Of a DNA stretch of 32,052 nucleotides, positions 22,928 through 30,471 are shown in pieces. A program made the position numbers and the translations under genes. Each line of letters starts with the position of its first letter. Position 1 is the stretch's first letter. Source of the stretch: a virus; IMG/VR virus record IMGVR_UViG_3300021963_000017, positions 1-32,052 of that record. One strand, 5' to 3'. A model generated the notes under the pieces. It was not told where the DNA came from. It made no database searches and saw only the letters and a list, made by a program, of their open reading frames with translations.

Positions 22928-23143
22928 ATGAAAAAGAATATTCCTAACGTCCCCCCTGTCGCGGAAATCCGACAGATTGAAGGAACGCCTTATATCATCG
23001 TCGACGGGAAACACGTCGCCCGCTTCCTGACCCCGACCGTCGTCAATAATAAGACCTATTTTAACCTGTTCCTTAACCCGAACGAAGGAAGCCGCCACGC
23101 GCTGGAAGACCTGGTCGAACAGAACCCCCGCCTTCGCAAATGA
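22928..23143 (+). CDS. Hypothetical protein
   Basis: This 71-residue protein is beta-rich (IRQIEGTPYIIVDGKHVARF, then VVNNKTYFNLFLNPNE) with a charged helical C-terminus. It sits between the resolvase and ERF genes in the recombination block, overlapping ERF by four bases, so it may assist DNA processing. No family is recognised. Confidence 0.5.
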   Translation: MKKNIPNVPPVAEIRQIEGTPYIIVDGKHVARFLTPTVVNNKTYFNLFLNPNEGSRHALEDLVEQNPRLRK

Positions 23144-23736
23144 GCAAAACCCCCGCCACGGCCACGACCGCCCGCCAGGACTTCGTCGGCTTCCTTAACG
23201 CGATCGGGAACGTCCACGCCGATAAGGTCAACCCGGCCTTTAAATCCCGCTACGCTTCCCTGCCCGAAATCCTGGACAGCGTTAAGTCCGTAGCGAAGGG
23301 GTTTAACCTGGCCGTCCAGCAAACCCTTTCCTCCAACGACGGGACGATCCGCGTAACGACTGACATTCTCCACGCCGACGGCTCCACCTTCCCCGGCGGT
23401 TCCGTTGCCTTCAAGTCGGACGGACTCAACCCCCAGCAGCTCGCGTCCGCGACGACCTATCTGCGCCGGCTTTGCCTTAAAACGGCCGTAGGCATAGAAA
23501 CGGACGTCGACGACGACGCGGCCGCCGCTTCCCGCCCTATGCCGGCCAAGCCCGCCGCCCCCGCCGGCCCCTGGTATTCTTTCCTTTCCGCCCTGGAAGC
23601 CGAACGCGCCCACGCCTATTGCGTTAAGAAGGGGTGGCTGCCGCCCTCCGCCGAAGACCTGGCCGAACTGCCCCAGGACAAGGTCGACGCGATCCTTTCA
23701 AATAAGGCCGCCTTCGTCTCCGCGATTAACCGATGA
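23140..23736 (+). CDS. ERF-family single-strand annealing protein
   Basis: This 198-residue protein matches the ERF recombinase wording throughout: VNPAFKSRYASLPEILDSVK, then KGFNLAVQQTL, TDILHADGSTF, LNPQQLASATTYLRRLCLKT and VGIETDVDDDAAA. ERF proteins anneal complementary single strands and promote recombination and genome circularisation. The C-terminus (about 140-198) is a Pro/Ala linker plus a helical tail. It starts MSKTP, like other early genes. It works with the RecE-like exonuclease encoded nearby (24774-25580). Confidence 0.9.
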   Translation: MSKTPATATTARQDFVGFLNAIGNVHADKVNPAFKSRYASLPEILDSVKSVAKGFNLAVQQTLSSNDGTIRVTTDILHADGSTFPGGSVAFKSDGLNPQQLASATTYLRRLCLKTAVGIETDVDDDAAAASRPMPAKPAAPAGPWYSFLSALEAERAHAYCVKKGWLPPSAEDLAELPQDKVDAILSNKAAFVSAINR

Positions 23737-23921
23737 AGCCCCGACTGAACCACGGCGACGCCAAGGCCGCCGCCTTCGACGGTTGGCGCCGGCAAATGTC
23801 GGCCCGCGAAGTCGCCCGGTCCTATGGGATTAACATTAATTCCGTCTACCACGCCGCCCGCCGAATCGGAATCCAGCTGCGCCCGGTGATTAACCGCCCC
23901 GCCGGCAAACGCGCCGCCTGA
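23733..23921 (+). CDS. Small HTH protein
   Basis: This 62-residue, basic protein contains one HTH at about 20-47: RQMSAREVARSYGININSVY, then HAARRIG. The wording resembles small phage DNA-binding proteins. It overlaps ERF by four bases and the next gene by one. It may control the replication block or read host sites. Confidence 0.55.
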   Translation: MKPRLNHGDAKAAAFDGWRRQMSAREVARSYGININSVYHAARRIGIQLRPVINRPAGKRAA

Positions 23922-24163
23922 TGTATCGCCCCCCGCTTAATCTCCTGGCTATGGCCGCAAAGATGCCGCGGGAATCCCACGCCCTTTTCGTCATCGCGGA
24001 CGGGAAAGTCCTTAACCCCGAATTTGTCGTCTGGGATCGCGACAGTTACCGGGAAGAACTTTGGAAGCTGAAGCGCCGCGGCCTACGCGTCGACGGCCGA
24101 CATATTGAGTTTATCGCGAAGCACGGCCAGGAATACGAACGGATTAACATTAACGCCATATGA
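23921..24163 (+). CDS. Hypothetical protein
   Basis: This 80-residue alpha/beta protein carries the segment FVIADGKVLNPEFVVWDRDS, then ELWKLKRRGLRVDGRHIEFI. The basic middle (KLKRRGLR) might touch nucleic acid. The gene is in the recombination/early block, with TGATG and ATGA overlaps to its neighbours. No family is known to me. Confidence 0.45.
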   Translation: MYRPPLNLLAMAAKMPRESHALFVIADGKVLNPEFVVWDRDSYREELWKLKRRGLRVDGRHIEFIAKHGQEYERININAI

Positions 24164-24420
24164 GCAAACCGACCCCCCCCATTCCCTCCGCGGTCCTTAA
24201 GAAAGCGAACGTTAACCGCGAATTGGACGGCTTTGTCCTGCTTACCTGGTTCGACTCCCTTTGCTTTACCGAAGTCACCGCCAAGACGAAGCGACAGTTT
24301 CAGACCTACCTTGCTTTCTGGAAGAAGGACACCCTCCCGACGCTGCGCAAGGACACCCGCTATTTTATCCGGCTAGGCGCGGAAGCCCCCCTTATCGAAA
24401 CCACCCGCAACAAGCTATGA
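24160..24420 (+). CDS. Hypothetical protein
   Basis: This 86-residue protein starts MSKPTPPIPS, the N-terminal phrase shared with several early genes. The remainder is alpha/beta with many aromatic residues (FVLLTWFDSLCF, YLAFWKKDT). Function is unknown. It overlaps both neighbours by four bases. Confidence 0.45.
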   Translation: MSKPTPPIPSAVLKKANVNRELDGFVLLTWFDSLCFTEVTAKTKRQFQTYLAFWKKDTLPTLRKDTRYFIRLGAEAPLIETTRNKL

Positions 24421-24761
24421 CCAACCGCGACCTGATCCGCCGGCTGCTGGAAACCGTTAAAAACAACCTGTCCGACCTGGACTACTATTGCGAAACGGAA
24501 ATTATCGGGGAAGACGCCCGCCACCTAGACGCCGATATCAAAGGCGCGACCCGGCAAGCGCTCTACGTCGACCCCGAGAAGCTGGAGGAATCCTTTCAGC
24601 TTAAACCCCTCTACGATCGCCTTAAGTCTATTCAATGCACCTTGCGGATACTCCGAAACAACCTGGACCTGTCCGACAAGGCGATTGAATCCGCCCTGGA
24701 GTCCTGTCAGCTAATCGGCGCGGAAGTCGAAGAAACGAACAAGCCCGACGACGACCTCTAA
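24417..24761 (+). CDS. Hypothetical helical protein
   Basis: This 114-residue protein is almost entirely helical and acidic (for example RRLLETVKNNLSDLDYYCET and LYDRLKSIQCTLRILRNNLD). It ends with the acidic tail TNKPDDDL. It precedes the exonuclease, and its acidic tail might bind a partner. No family is recognised. ATG 24417 overlaps the preceding TGA by four bases. Confidence 0.45.
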   Translation: MTNRDLIRRLLETVKNNLSDLDYYCETEIIGEDARHLDADIKGATRQALYVDPEKLEESFQLKPLYDRLKSIQCTLRILRNNLDLSDKAIESALESCQLIGAEVEETNKPDDDL

Positions 24762-24773
24762 ACCTTTCCCAAT

Positions 24774-25580
24774 ATGCCCCTGATCCAAACCCGCGACGAA
24801 TACCGCGCCCTTAAAGCGCTCAACTACTCTGGTAGCAAAGAGCTGCTTAAATCGGCCGCCCATTACCAGGCCTACCTGACCAAGCCCCAGGAAGAAACGA
24901 AGGCGCTTAAGATCGGGACGGCCGTCCACGCTTACGTCTTACAGCCGGACGTCGCCTTTGCGACCTACGCCGTCGCCCCCGAAGTCGACCGCCGCACGAA
25001 AGACGGGAAGGCCGCCTGGGAAACGTTCGTGGCCGCCAACGCCGGAAAAGTCGTCCTGACCGAAGACGAAAACGCCCTAGTCGCCGGCGTCTCTAATTCT
25101 ATGCGGTCGACCCTTAAGACCCTAGGAGTCGGCGCGGTCGCTACGGAACTTATGATCTCCGGCGAATACTGCGGAACGCCGGTTAAAGCCGCTATCGACC
25201 TGGTAGGTTCCGACGGCTACCTCTACGACCTGAAGACTTGCGAAGACGCTAGCCCGAAGGGTTTCCTTTCGGCCGTCCGCGCCTATCGCTATAACCTCCA
25301 GGCCTACCTTTACCGGCTCCTTTACGAACAACATAGCAAAACCAAGGTCCGCGGTTTCCGCTTCATCGCGACCGAAAAGGCCGGCGACGGCTTCTACCCT
25401 ACCGCGGTTTATGAGCTGGGGCCGGAGCTTATGACTTACGCAATTAGCGATTTCAATCAGGCCGCGACCCTTTACAAGACTTGCGCCGCCCTGGACGAAT
25501 GGCCGGCCTACCCGCTGGACGTGCAGACTATCGACGTCAACGCGCCGGCCAAGGCCGCCGAATCCATTAACTTTGCCTAA
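24774..25580 (+). CDS. RecE-like exonuclease (PD-(D/E)XK)
   Basis: This 268-residue protein belongs to the phage exonuclease VIII-like group. Visible signatures are GTAVHAYVLQPD (48-59), CGTPVKAAIDLVG (133-145, Asp142), YLYDLKTCEDASP (149-161, Asp152-x-Lys154) and YRYNLQAYLYR (171-181, the conserved QxxxY-type helix). It should degrade one strand of double-stranded ends to provide 3' tails for annealing by ERF. The size is typical for standalone RecE C-terminal domains. An SSB-like gene follows 9 bases later. Confidence 0.88.
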   Translation: MPLIQTRDEYRALKALNYSGSKELLKSAAHYQAYLTKPQEETKALKIGTAVHAYVLQPDVAFATYAVAPEVDRRTKDGKAAWETFVAANAGKVVLTEDENALVAGVSNSMRSTLKTLGVGAVATELMISGEYCGTPVKAAIDLVGSDGYLYDLKTCEDASPKGFLSAVRAYRYNLQAYLYRLLYEQHSKTKVRGFRFIATEKAGDGFYPTAVYELGPELMTYAISDFNQAATLYKTCAALDEWPAYPLDVQTIDVNAPAKAAESINFA

Positions 25581-25589
25581 TCCAAACCT

Positions 25590-26033
25590 ATGAACCAACC
25601 CAACGCCGACCGTCCCCCCCTTACCCCTATCAGCGTCCCCGGCGTCTACCGGCTGCGCCTGTCCAAGCCGAAGATTGAAAAGGTCAAGATGCACGAAGAC
25701 GGGACGGTTTCCGCCCGCCTTTTCTTCGTCGACGCGGCCGGCCAATGCCTGTCCAAGAACTACGGGACTAAATACCATACCAAGGCGCTGGCTATGCTTG
25801 TCGGCCGGATCACCGGCAGCTTTGCCCAGGAAATCCGCCAAGGCGCCACGGTGGCCGAATTCCTGGACTACATCGCCCCGGCCTGTAACGTTATTACCGA
25901 TATCGGCGTCGACGTCACGCCGGACGGGGATTGGCAAGGCCGCCCCCAATACAAATATAAGCTGACGTTCGGGAAAGGTTCGGTGAAGCCGGCCGTCCCC
26001 GAAAAGCCGGCCGACGGCGCAATCGACTTCTAA
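25590..26033 (+). CDS. SSB-like protein candidate
   Basis: This 147-residue protein follows the exonuclease. It is beta-rich (VPGVYRLRLSKPKIEKVKMH and TVSARLFFVDAAGQCLSKNY) with a Pro-rich linker and the end DGAIDF. Single-stranded DNA-binding proteins typically carry a flexible linker ending with an acidic-hydrophobic tip such as DDDIPF, so this tail is compatible with an OB-fold SSB. The tip is less acidic than usual. Gene order (exonuclease, SSB, ERF in one block) supports it. Confidence 0.5.
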   Translation: MNQPNADRPPLTPISVPGVYRLRLSKPKIEKVKMHEDGTVSARLFFVDAAGQCLSKNYGTKYHTKALAMLVGRITGSFAQEIRQGATVAEFLDYIAPACNVITDIGVDVTPDGDWQGRPQYKYKLTFGKGSVKPAVPEKPADGAIDF

Positions 26034-26036
26034 CCG

Positions 26037-26264
26037 ATGCGCGAAGTCCTGGGCGGGATGTTCCTGGTTATGTTCACCCTGAAGCTTCTGGGAATAACGG
26101 AAGTCTCCTGGTGGATCGTCACGGCCCCGCTTTGGGCGCCGCTTTCGGTTGTCCTAGTTATCGTCGCTTGTTGCGGCGTCGTCATCGGTTCGGTTTCCCT
26201 CTGGGAAATGTATCAGAAGCGGAAAGCCGATCAAAAGCGGAGGGAGCTGCTTAACCAGCTATGA
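26037..26264 (+). CDS. Two-TM membrane protein
   Basis: This 75-residue protein has TM segments at about 5-20 and 28-52 (including WWIVTAPLWAPLSVVLVIVA) and a basic helical tail (QKRKADQKRRELLNQL). The TAPLW-P phrase resembles small phage proteins annotated as 'transmembrane Fragile-X-F', whose function is unknown. It ends with an ATGA overlap to the next gene. Confidence 0.55.
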   Translation: MREVLGGMFLVMFTLKLLGITEVSWWIVTAPLWAPLSVVLVIVACCGVVIGSVSLWEMYQKRKADQKRRELLNQL

Positions 26265-26668
26265 GCGCCGCGCTACGTTACCGGGTAGCCGACAACCAGG
26301 CGCAGCTGACCCTAGGCGGAAACGTCCTGATCGTCGACCCGGCCGGCCCGCTGGTCGAATACGCGGACTATGCCCGCTTAAAGGAAAAGTCCGCTTGCCA
26401 GACCGAAGCGCTTAACGCTTTCGATAACAAACTGCGCCAAGCCGAAGCCCAGGTCGAACGGCTAGAGATTGAAAACGAACATCTTCAAAATACGCTTAAC
26501 CGTTACGCCCTTGAAGACGTCCGTTGGCAAGTAAAGGTCGAACGGCTGCGCACGGCCGGCGACAATATAGTCCGTCTATGGTCAAGCGGAACGGGGACTG
26601 ATCTGGAAAACTTCACGCAAGCGCTTTGGCTTTGGACGACCGCAAAACAAACCAAACCAACCGAATGA
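26261..26668 (+). CDS. Coiled-coil protein, possible paralogue of next gene
   Basis: This 135-residue protein has a beta-like N-terminus (YRVADNQAQLTLGGNVLIVD). A coiled coil follows (about 40-90, e.g. KLRQAEAQVERLEIENEHLQ). The later VKVERLRTAGDNIVRLW resembles EETRRLRKAGNNLHGFL of the following gene, which hints at a partial duplication. Function is unknown. Confidence 0.5.
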   Translation: MSAALRYRVADNQAQLTLGGNVLIVDPAGPLVEYADYARLKEKSACQTEALNAFDNKLRQAEAQVERLEIENEHLQNTLNRYALEDVRWQVKVERLRTAGDNIVRLWSSGTGTDLENFTQALWLWTTAKQTKPTE

Positions 26669-26949
26669 GCGAACGCTTTGAAGCCCTGGGTAATTACGTC
26701 TACGAAAAAGGCGAACGCATCGGCGCAACCCCGGAAGAATCCGCTATTAATCTAGCGCGGAAACTTAACGCTTACCAAATGCGTATCGAGCGCCTGAAAG
26801 AAGAAACCCGCCGGCTCCGCAAGGCCGGGAATAACCTTCACGGTTTCCTTATTAACTACATTGTCGATAACCGCCTTTCATCGGCATACCTGGACAAACT
26901 AGACAATGAATGGTTGAACGCCGCCAAAAACGGAAACCTGACTAATTGA
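26665..26949 (+). CDS. Coiled-coil protein, possible paralogue of previous gene
   Basis: This 94-residue helical protein starts MSERFEALGNYVYEKGERIG and carries RIERLKEETRRLRKAGNNLH near the middle. The C-terminus is acidic and polar. ATG 26665 overlaps the previous stop by four bases. It may pair with the preceding coiled-coil protein. Confidence 0.5.
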   Translation: MSERFEALGNYVYEKGERIGATPEESAINLARKLNAYQMRIERLKEETRRLRKAGNNLHGFLINYIVDNRLSSAYLDKLDNEWLNAAKNGNLTN

Positions 26950-26979
26950 AAGTCTGACGCCGACTAATTTAAAGACCCT

Positions 26980-27543
26980 ATGTCTAAACCTACCATCGTC
27001 CTGCTTTGCGGTTACGCCCGCGCCGGCAAAGATACGTTTGCCCTTGGAATGTCCAAGGCCGCCGAACCTAATCTGATCCGAACGTCGTTTGCTTACGCGC
27101 TCAAGGACGCCGGCGACTTATACCTGGCGAAGCTAGGGGTTTGCGACGCCGATAACAGCTTCTTTTCGGAACGGTTCAAACTAGCTCACCGCGCCTTTCT
27201 GGTCGAAGCCGGCCGCACGGCCCGCGCCGTTAACCAGGACGTCTTCGCTAACGCCCTAGTCGCCCGCGTCGCCGGCTACGAAAAGACGCACGTCGCCGTT
27301 ACCGATTGGCGCTACCGAAACGAATACGAAGTTATTCAGCGCACCCTTGGCGCCGCCGGCTGGACGGTTCGGACCGTCTGGCTGGAAACAATCGGGACGT
27401 TCGCCGCCAACGAGGAAGAAGCCCTGACTATCGCGGACATTCGGCGCAACCTCCCCTTTGATTACGAATTCTATTTCCGCGCCAATTCCCCCGAAGCCGT
27501 AAAAGAAGAAGGGAAGCGGTTCGCCGCGACCCTCCGGCTATGA
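26980..27543 (+). CDS. Deoxynucleoside monophosphate kinase-like protein
   Basis: This 187-residue protein has a P-loop GYARAGKDT (11-19) followed by SFAYALKDAG, and a mid-sequence VAVTDWRYRNEYEVIQ. That last phrase corresponds to the conserved 'DxRFxNE' region of phage dNMP kinases. It would phosphorylate deoxynucleotides for phage DNA synthesis. It starts MSKPTI, and its leader is AGACCCTATG. It lies 30 bases after the previous stop. Confidence 0.8.
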   Translation: MSKPTIVLLCGYARAGKDTFALGMSKAAEPNLIRTSFAYALKDAGDLYLAKLGVCDADNSFFSERFKLAHRAFLVEAGRTARAVNQDVFANALVARVAGYEKTHVAVTDWRYRNEYEVIQRTLGAAGWTVRTVWLETIGTFAANEEEALTIADIRRNLPFDYEFYFRANSPEAVKEEGKRFAATLRL

Positions 27544-27902
27544 TCGACGACGCGGGAATGGCCGGCGCTAACGAACGCCGCCGCCGCCTGACGTTCGTCG
27601 AACGCTGCCTAATCCTGGGAATCGACCTGGACCGCGCCCACTTCCTAGCCGCTTGCGCCCGCGGCGAGAACGCCCGGAAGACGAAGAACGAAGGGATATA
27701 TATCCCTTACGACGATAACGTCCAGCTGCGCGAAGCCGCCCGCCTAGGAATCAACGCCCTGGACACGGCCCGGATGATGGGACTTCCCCTGGCCGACGTG
27801 CTTTCCCGCGGAATCGTCTTTCCGGCAAAGTCTACCCACCCGATCCCCGAAGGGTTTTACGTCCATAACCTTTTCACCCCTGACACCGGCCAAACCGAAT
27901 GA
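27540..27902 (+). CDS. Hypothetical protein, possibly HTH-containing
   Basis: This 120-residue protein includes LREAARLGINALDTARMMGL and PLADVLSRGI, an HTH-like helix pair in the middle or C-terminal half. The rest is Arg-rich at the N-terminus. It overlaps the dNMP kinase and the phosphoesterase genes by four bases each. No family is recognised. Confidence 0.45.
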   Translation: MIDDAGMAGANERRRRLTFVERCLILGIDLDRAHFLAACARGENARKTKNEGIYIPYDDNVQLREAARLGINALDTARMMGLPLADVLSRGIVFPAKSTHPIPEGFYVHNLFTPDTGQTE

Positions 27903-28675
27903 GCAAACCAACCCGCTTCGTCTTCGCGTCCGACAGTCACGGGGATATGGCCGACCCCGAAGCCCTAGAAGCTTTGTTCGCCTTTTGTAAGGATTACCTA
28001 CGCCCTGGGGATATCCGCGTCGCCGGCGGGGACCACTTCGACTTCCGCGCCCTTCGCCGGGGAGTCGGCCACGGTGACGCCGAGTCCGGGGAATCCCTTA
28101 AAGACGATATCGACGCCGGAAAAGACTTCCTGCGCCGCTTCCGCCCGACGGTCTATCTATGGGGAAACCACGAACACCGCCTGGACAACCTAATCAGCTC
28201 GTCCGCGTCCGCTATGGTCCGCGATTATTGCCAAGACATTAAAGACGATATCAACCGCACGGCCCGCGCAGCTGGGGCAAAAACAATCCTGCCCTACCAC
28301 GCCGAAAAGGGAGTCTACCGCCTAGGGCCGGTCGCCTTTATTCACGGATACGCGCACAGCGAGACGGCCACCGTAAAGCAAGGACTCCATTACGCGGTCG
28401 CCGGCGGCGCCCTGATCCACGGCCATACGCATAACCTGGCTAGCATCGCCCTAACGAAACACGGTTCCGGGAACGCCTTCAGCGCCGGCTGCCTTTGCCT
28501 TAAGGAAGAAATGGGATACGCGTCCCACCGCCTAGCAACGTCCCGCTGGGGTTCCGGCTTCGTCGCCGGCTGGGTCGACGGCCGCGACTACAAAGCCCAC
28601 CTAATCCACAAAGTCGGAAACCGCTGGGTCTGGTCCGCCGACCTCCGTTTCTTCACCCCGAAATCCCGACGCTAA
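27899..28675 (+). CDS. Calcineurin-like metallophosphoesterase
   Basis: This 258-residue protein has all five metal/substrate blocks: SDSHGD (11-16), GGDHFDF (43-49), GNHEHR (89-94), FIHGYAH (147-153) and IHGHTHN (173-179). The fold serves many substrates (DNA ends, nucleotides, proteins). It lies beside the dNMP kinase and replication genes and starts MSKPTRF. A role in DNA processing, nucleotide signal removal or defence evasion would be inference. Confidence 0.9.
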   Translation: MSKPTRFVFASDSHGDMADPEALEALFAFCKDYLRPGDIRVAGGDHFDFRALRRGVGHGDAESGESLKDDIDAGKDFLRRFRPTVYLWGNHEHRLDNLISSSASAMVRDYCQDIKDDINRTARAAGAKTILPYHAEKGVYRLGPVAFIHGYAHSETATVKQGLHYAVAGGALIHGHTHNLASIALTKHGSGNAFSAGCLCLKEEMGYASHRLATSRWGSGFVAGWVDGRDYKAHLIHKVGNRWVWSADLRFFTPKSRR

Positions 28676-28962
28676 TGGCCCGCCAAGGCAAACGCCCCAA
28701 ACTGACCGACGCTACCTTCCGCGCTATCGTCGCGGAGCTTCAGAACCAGGCCGAGACGCCGCCCAAAGGTTTCCTGACCCGCGACGAATGGTCCAAGAAA
28801 TGGGAACTAGGCCGGACGGCTACGGCCAAATATCTAGACGAAGGGGTTAAAGCCGGCGTCCTAGAGACTATCCTGATTCGCCGCGATCTAGGCGCTTACG
28901 TCCGCCGCGTCCCCCATTGGGGACTAGTCGCCGGGAAACGGAAGCGACTTAAAGGAACTTGA
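28675..28962 (+). CDS. Winged-HTH-like small protein
   Basis: This 95-residue basic protein has a central HTH phrase (LTRDEWSKKWELGRTATAKY) followed by LDEGVKAGVLETILIRRDLG, a wing-like strand. Such proteins bind DNA or act as replication initiator accessories. It is immediately upstream of the helicase gene and overlaps the phosphoesterase stop by one base. Confidence 0.55.
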   Translation: MARQGKRPKLTDATFRAIVAELQNQAETPPKGFLTRDEWSKKWELGRTATAKYLDEGVKAGVLETILIRRDLGAYVRRVPHWGLVAGKRKRLKGT

Positions 28963-28970
28963 CGGACGAC

Positions 28971-28990
28971 CCGACGACGCCCACCGTCGG
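28971..28990 (+). promoter_or_regulatory. 6-bp inverted repeat upstream of the helicase
   Basis: CCGACG - ACGCCCAC - CGTCGG precedes ATG 28997 by six bases. It may be a hairpin over the initiation region or a coincidence of the GC-rich sequence. Confidence 0.3.
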
Positions 28991-28996
28991 CCGCCT

Positions 28997-30313
28997 ATGC
29001 CTCCCCCTAACGCGTCGCCAGAAGCGGAGCGCCACCTTCTAGGCGTCCTTATCCGCGACGCCCTACCCTTCCCGCCCGACCTTGTCCCCGCGGACTTCTA
29101 CGAACCAAAGCTGCAAGACGTCGCTTACGCGATCCGCGCCGTAGAAGACCAGGGAGGACAAGCGGACGAACTATCGGTTATCCTTTATCTGCGGTCTACC
29201 CCGTTCGACTCCCCGGACGCTTTCGTTTCCAGCCTAACGACGGACGTCGGCTTTTCCGCCTATAACCCCGCCTGGGCCGGCGAAGTCCGCCGGCAATCCC
29301 TTTTGCGGTCCATCGCGGAAACGACCGCCAAGGCCGCCGCCCTGGCAGCGGACCCGGCCGCCGACCCTGAAGCCGTCCTAGCCTTCACCGCCGGCCAACT
29401 GAAAGCCGCGACCGAACGCGCAAAGAAGTCCGACGCCGGCGTCGTCGCTATGGACTTCGACGCCCTGGAGACGTTCGACCGCAAAGCCGACCCTAATTGC
29501 GTTATCGGTTCGCGCTGGATGTGCCGCGGTTACTCCTGCCTTTTGGTTTCCCAATCCGGCGTCGGGAAGTCGTCCTTTAGTCTTCAATTTATGATCTGCC
29601 TAGCGCTTCGGAAATCATTCTTCGGAATCGAGGCCAAGCGCCCCCTTAAAGTCCTTTTCCTGCAAAACGAGAACGACGAAGGGGACGTCAGCGAAGCCCT
29701 CCAGGACATTACGGGAGGAATGAACCTACATTTTCCCGAACGTCAGCAGCTTAAACAAAACCTAGTTATCTACCGGCTTAAGCGCTTCACCGGGCAAGAC
29801 TTCCTGGACAAGATGCGCGACCTTATCCGACTCCACGCCGCGGACGTCGTCGTTATCGACCCCCTTATGGCATTTATCGGGATTCCGGCCGCCGATCAGG
29901 AAGCTATGACCGATTGGTGTCGCCGCGGCCTGGACGCCGTCCTGACCGAAACCGGCGCTGTCCTATTCGCCGTTCACCATACGACGAAGCCGCGATCCGC
30001 CAAGGACAAGGAAGGACAGACGGCCGCCGACCTTGCCTACTCCGGCGCGGGAGCTAGCGAGCTGGTTAACTATATGCGGGAAGTCGCGGTCCTGGAGCGC
30101 TGCGCCGGAGAGGAACCCGTCTTTAAATTCAGCCTGACCAAGCGCCGCGGCCGGTCCGACCTTCGGGACAATAACGGGGACTTCGCCCCCTCAATCTACG
30201 TCCGCCACTCCCCGACCCGCGGCGTTATCCGCTGGGAACGGTCCACCCCGCCGACGCAGGATAGCGATTCCAGCCCTTCCAAGGGGTCTAGGAGACGCTT
30301 TGACAAGGAATAA
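28997..30313 (+). CDS. Replicative helicase candidate: DnaB N-domain fused to RepA-like ATPase
   Basis: This 438-residue protein has a DnaB-type N-domain (about 1-110, beginning PNASPEAERHLLGVLIRDAL). The RecA-fold part has Walker A SQSGVGKS (185-192), a following acidic NENDE (224-228) and Walker B VVVIDPLMAF (284-293). HHTTKPR and SAKDKEGQTAADLAYSGAGA lie further on, as in hexameric RepA/AAA_25-type helicases. The C-terminus is Ser/Pro/Arg-rich. It likely unwinds phage DNA with host primase or polymerase. I see no primase or DNA polymerase gene in this genome, so it would use the host's. Confidence 0.85.
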   Translation: MPPPNASPEAERHLLGVLIRDALPFPPDLVPADFYEPKLQDVAYAIRAVEDQGGQADELSVILYLRSTPFDSPDAFVSSLTTDVGFSAYNPAWAGEVRRQSLLRSIAETTAKAAALAADPAADPEAVLAFTAGQLKAATERAKKSDAGVVAMDFDALETFDRKADPNCVIGSRWMCRGYSCLLVSQSGVGKSSFSLQFMICLALRKSFFGIEAKRPLKVLFLQNENDEGDVSEALQDITGGMNLHFPERQQLKQNLVIYRLKRFTGQDFLDKMRDLIRLHAADVVVIDPLMAFIGIPAADQEAMTDWCRRGLDAVLTETGAVLFAVHHTTKPRSAKDKEGQTAADLAYSGAGASELVNYMREVAVLERCAGEEPVFKFSLTKRRGRSDLRDNNGDFAPSIYVRHSPTRGVIRWERSTPPTQDSDSSPSKGSRRRFDKE

Positions 30314-30471
30314 GGGGGAGGACAGCCTTAACCGCCTACCCCCGTCTTAAATCGCCTTCTAGATGCCTACGCCCTGCCGGCATACTTCCGTAGTATTACC
30401 CCTTACGGGGAATACAAGCCCCTTCCCCCTCCGCCTGACGGCTACGGGTCGGGGCTATTTAATCCGAACCT
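30314..30471 (+). other. 158-bp intergenic region with hairpin
   Basis: Between the helicase and the next gene I see no convincing gene. A hairpin at 30393-30415 has stem GTATT(A)CCCC / GGGGAATAC with a one-base bulge and a TTAC loop. Several C/G-rich runs are present. The leader ends GAACCTATG. It may hold a promoter or another control site. Confidence 0.4.
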
